This document shows positions 6,030 to 6,493 of a stretch of 6,493 nt of DNA, piece after piece. This DNA comes from an uncultured bacterium (GTDB taxonomy: Bacteria; Hydrogenedentota; Hydrogenedentia; Hydrogenedentales; JAEUWI01), in assembly GCA_937895305.1 (NCBI GenBank), contig CALAXS010000422.1, forward strand, positions 1 through 6,493. Reading direction: 5' to 3'. Within the stretch, counting starts at the first letter, position 1. Each line of letters begins with the position of its first letter. A model generated the notes under the pieces. It had not been told where the DNA came from and searched no databases. It saw only the letters and a list, made by a program, of their open reading frames with translations. The translations under genes and the position numbers were made by a program.

Positions 6030-6493
6030 TTACTCCAGGTAGCCCAGGGATTCCAGTTCTTCTTTCAAGGCATCATCGACAAGCACATCCACTTTCTGCG
6101 CAGCAGTCTTGTTGTCTGTGTTGAATTTTGCCTGGAAACCACTGAGTTCATTTTGTAGTGTTTTGGCAATGTCAGGGTTTGCGCTGAAAATGTTGTCTTG
6201 TTCACCAATATCCTTTTGATGATTATAGAGCTTTGGCGCGTGGGAATTACTCTCGATGAGCTTCCAGTAGTTTTTAATCACAGCCCAATATTCTCTACCG
6301 ATGTTGTGGTTGTCCATGCGGTGGGCAAAGAGGGTTCGTGCTTCCACTGCCGTTTGTAGTATTGGCGCACCTTCTTCCTTTCGTAGTAATGGTGCGAGGG
6401 ATTCTCCCCGGATGGTGTCAGGTACAGGCTGGTTCAGCAGATCAAGGAGAGTGGGTAGTACATCAATGCCAGAAATATTGGTATTAATGGTCT
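6030..6493 (-). CDS. Sulfatase (type I, alkaline-phosphatase superfamily), C-terminal part
   Basis: The frame is open from the right window edge to the stop at 6030-6032, about 154 residues; a GTG at 6347 is internal, not the real start. Near the edge it reads ISGIDVLPTLLDLLNQPVP followed by IRGESLAPLL, the conserved block near the end of arylsulfatase-type enzymes ('D--PTLLDL-G----P---G-SL-P-L'). Next come a REYWAVIKNYWKLIES strand pair, an LYNHQKDIGEQDNIF segment ('LYDL--D--E--N') and the ending LKEELESLGYLE, common in environmental sulfatases. These enzymes hydrolyse sulfate esters of carbohydrates and other molecules and need a formylglycine made from Cys or Ser in CxPxR/SxPxR; that site lies outside the window, so activity and substrate cannot be judged, nor can export. 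It is the upstream gene of the operon with ytxJ and the TerB-like gene. Confidence 0.92.
   Translation of the reverse strand, partial: TINTNISGIDVLPTLLDLLNQPVPDTIRGESLAPLLRKEEGAPILQTAVEARTLFAHRMDNHNIGREYWAVIKNYWKLIESNSHAPKLYNHQKDIGEQDNIFSANPDIAKTLQNELSGFQAKFNTDNKTAAQKVDVLVDDALKEELESLGYLE

Overview
The window is an ordinary-looking stretch of bacterial chromosome, slightly GC-rich by eye and densely coded. It holds the 3' end of lon, seven complete protein genes and the 3' end of a sulfatase gene. I see no tRNA, rRNA, CRISPR array, insertion sequence or phage gene. No gap between genes exceeds about 160 bases. The organism cannot be named from this sequence. A Lon-EngB pair, a YtxJ/BrxC-type protein, a TerB-like protein, a secreted six-hairpin glycosidase-like enzyme and a sulfatase would fit a free-living, polysaccharide-using lineage such as the PVC or Hydrogenedentota-type phyla. 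That placement is inference only.

Layout. (1) 1-769, plus strand: the C-terminal end of ATP-dependent protease Lon, whose stop codon overlaps the start of engB, a ribosome-assembly GTPase. (2) 783-2157, minus strand: an unrecognised lipoprotein (783-1304) with its own consensus -10 box, and upstream of it a two-helix membrane protein with a probable arrestin-like C-terminal domain (1444-2157). (3) 2259-2849, plus: 5-formyltetrahydrofolate cyclo-ligase, divergent from the membrane protein; the two promoters may share a symmetric -10 region. (4) 2862-3647, minus: an inositol-monophosphatase-family enzyme. (5) 3804-5147, plus: a secreted six-hairpin glycosidase-like protein with its own promoter. 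(6) 5167-6493, minus: a probable operon transcribed in the order sulfatase (cut by the window edge), YtxJ/BrxC-like monothiol protein, TerB-like protein.

How the genes relate. Housekeeping functions (proteolysis, 50S assembly, folate one-carbon metabolism, a sugar-phosphate type phosphatase) alternate with accessory functions (carbohydrate breakdown, sulfate-ester hydrolysis, a thiol-redox protein). Three gene pairs meet tail to tail with only 12-19 bases between stop codons and no strong terminator hairpin. The most notable point is the BrxC-like protein directly downstream of a sulfatase. I found no convincing new multi-gene system.
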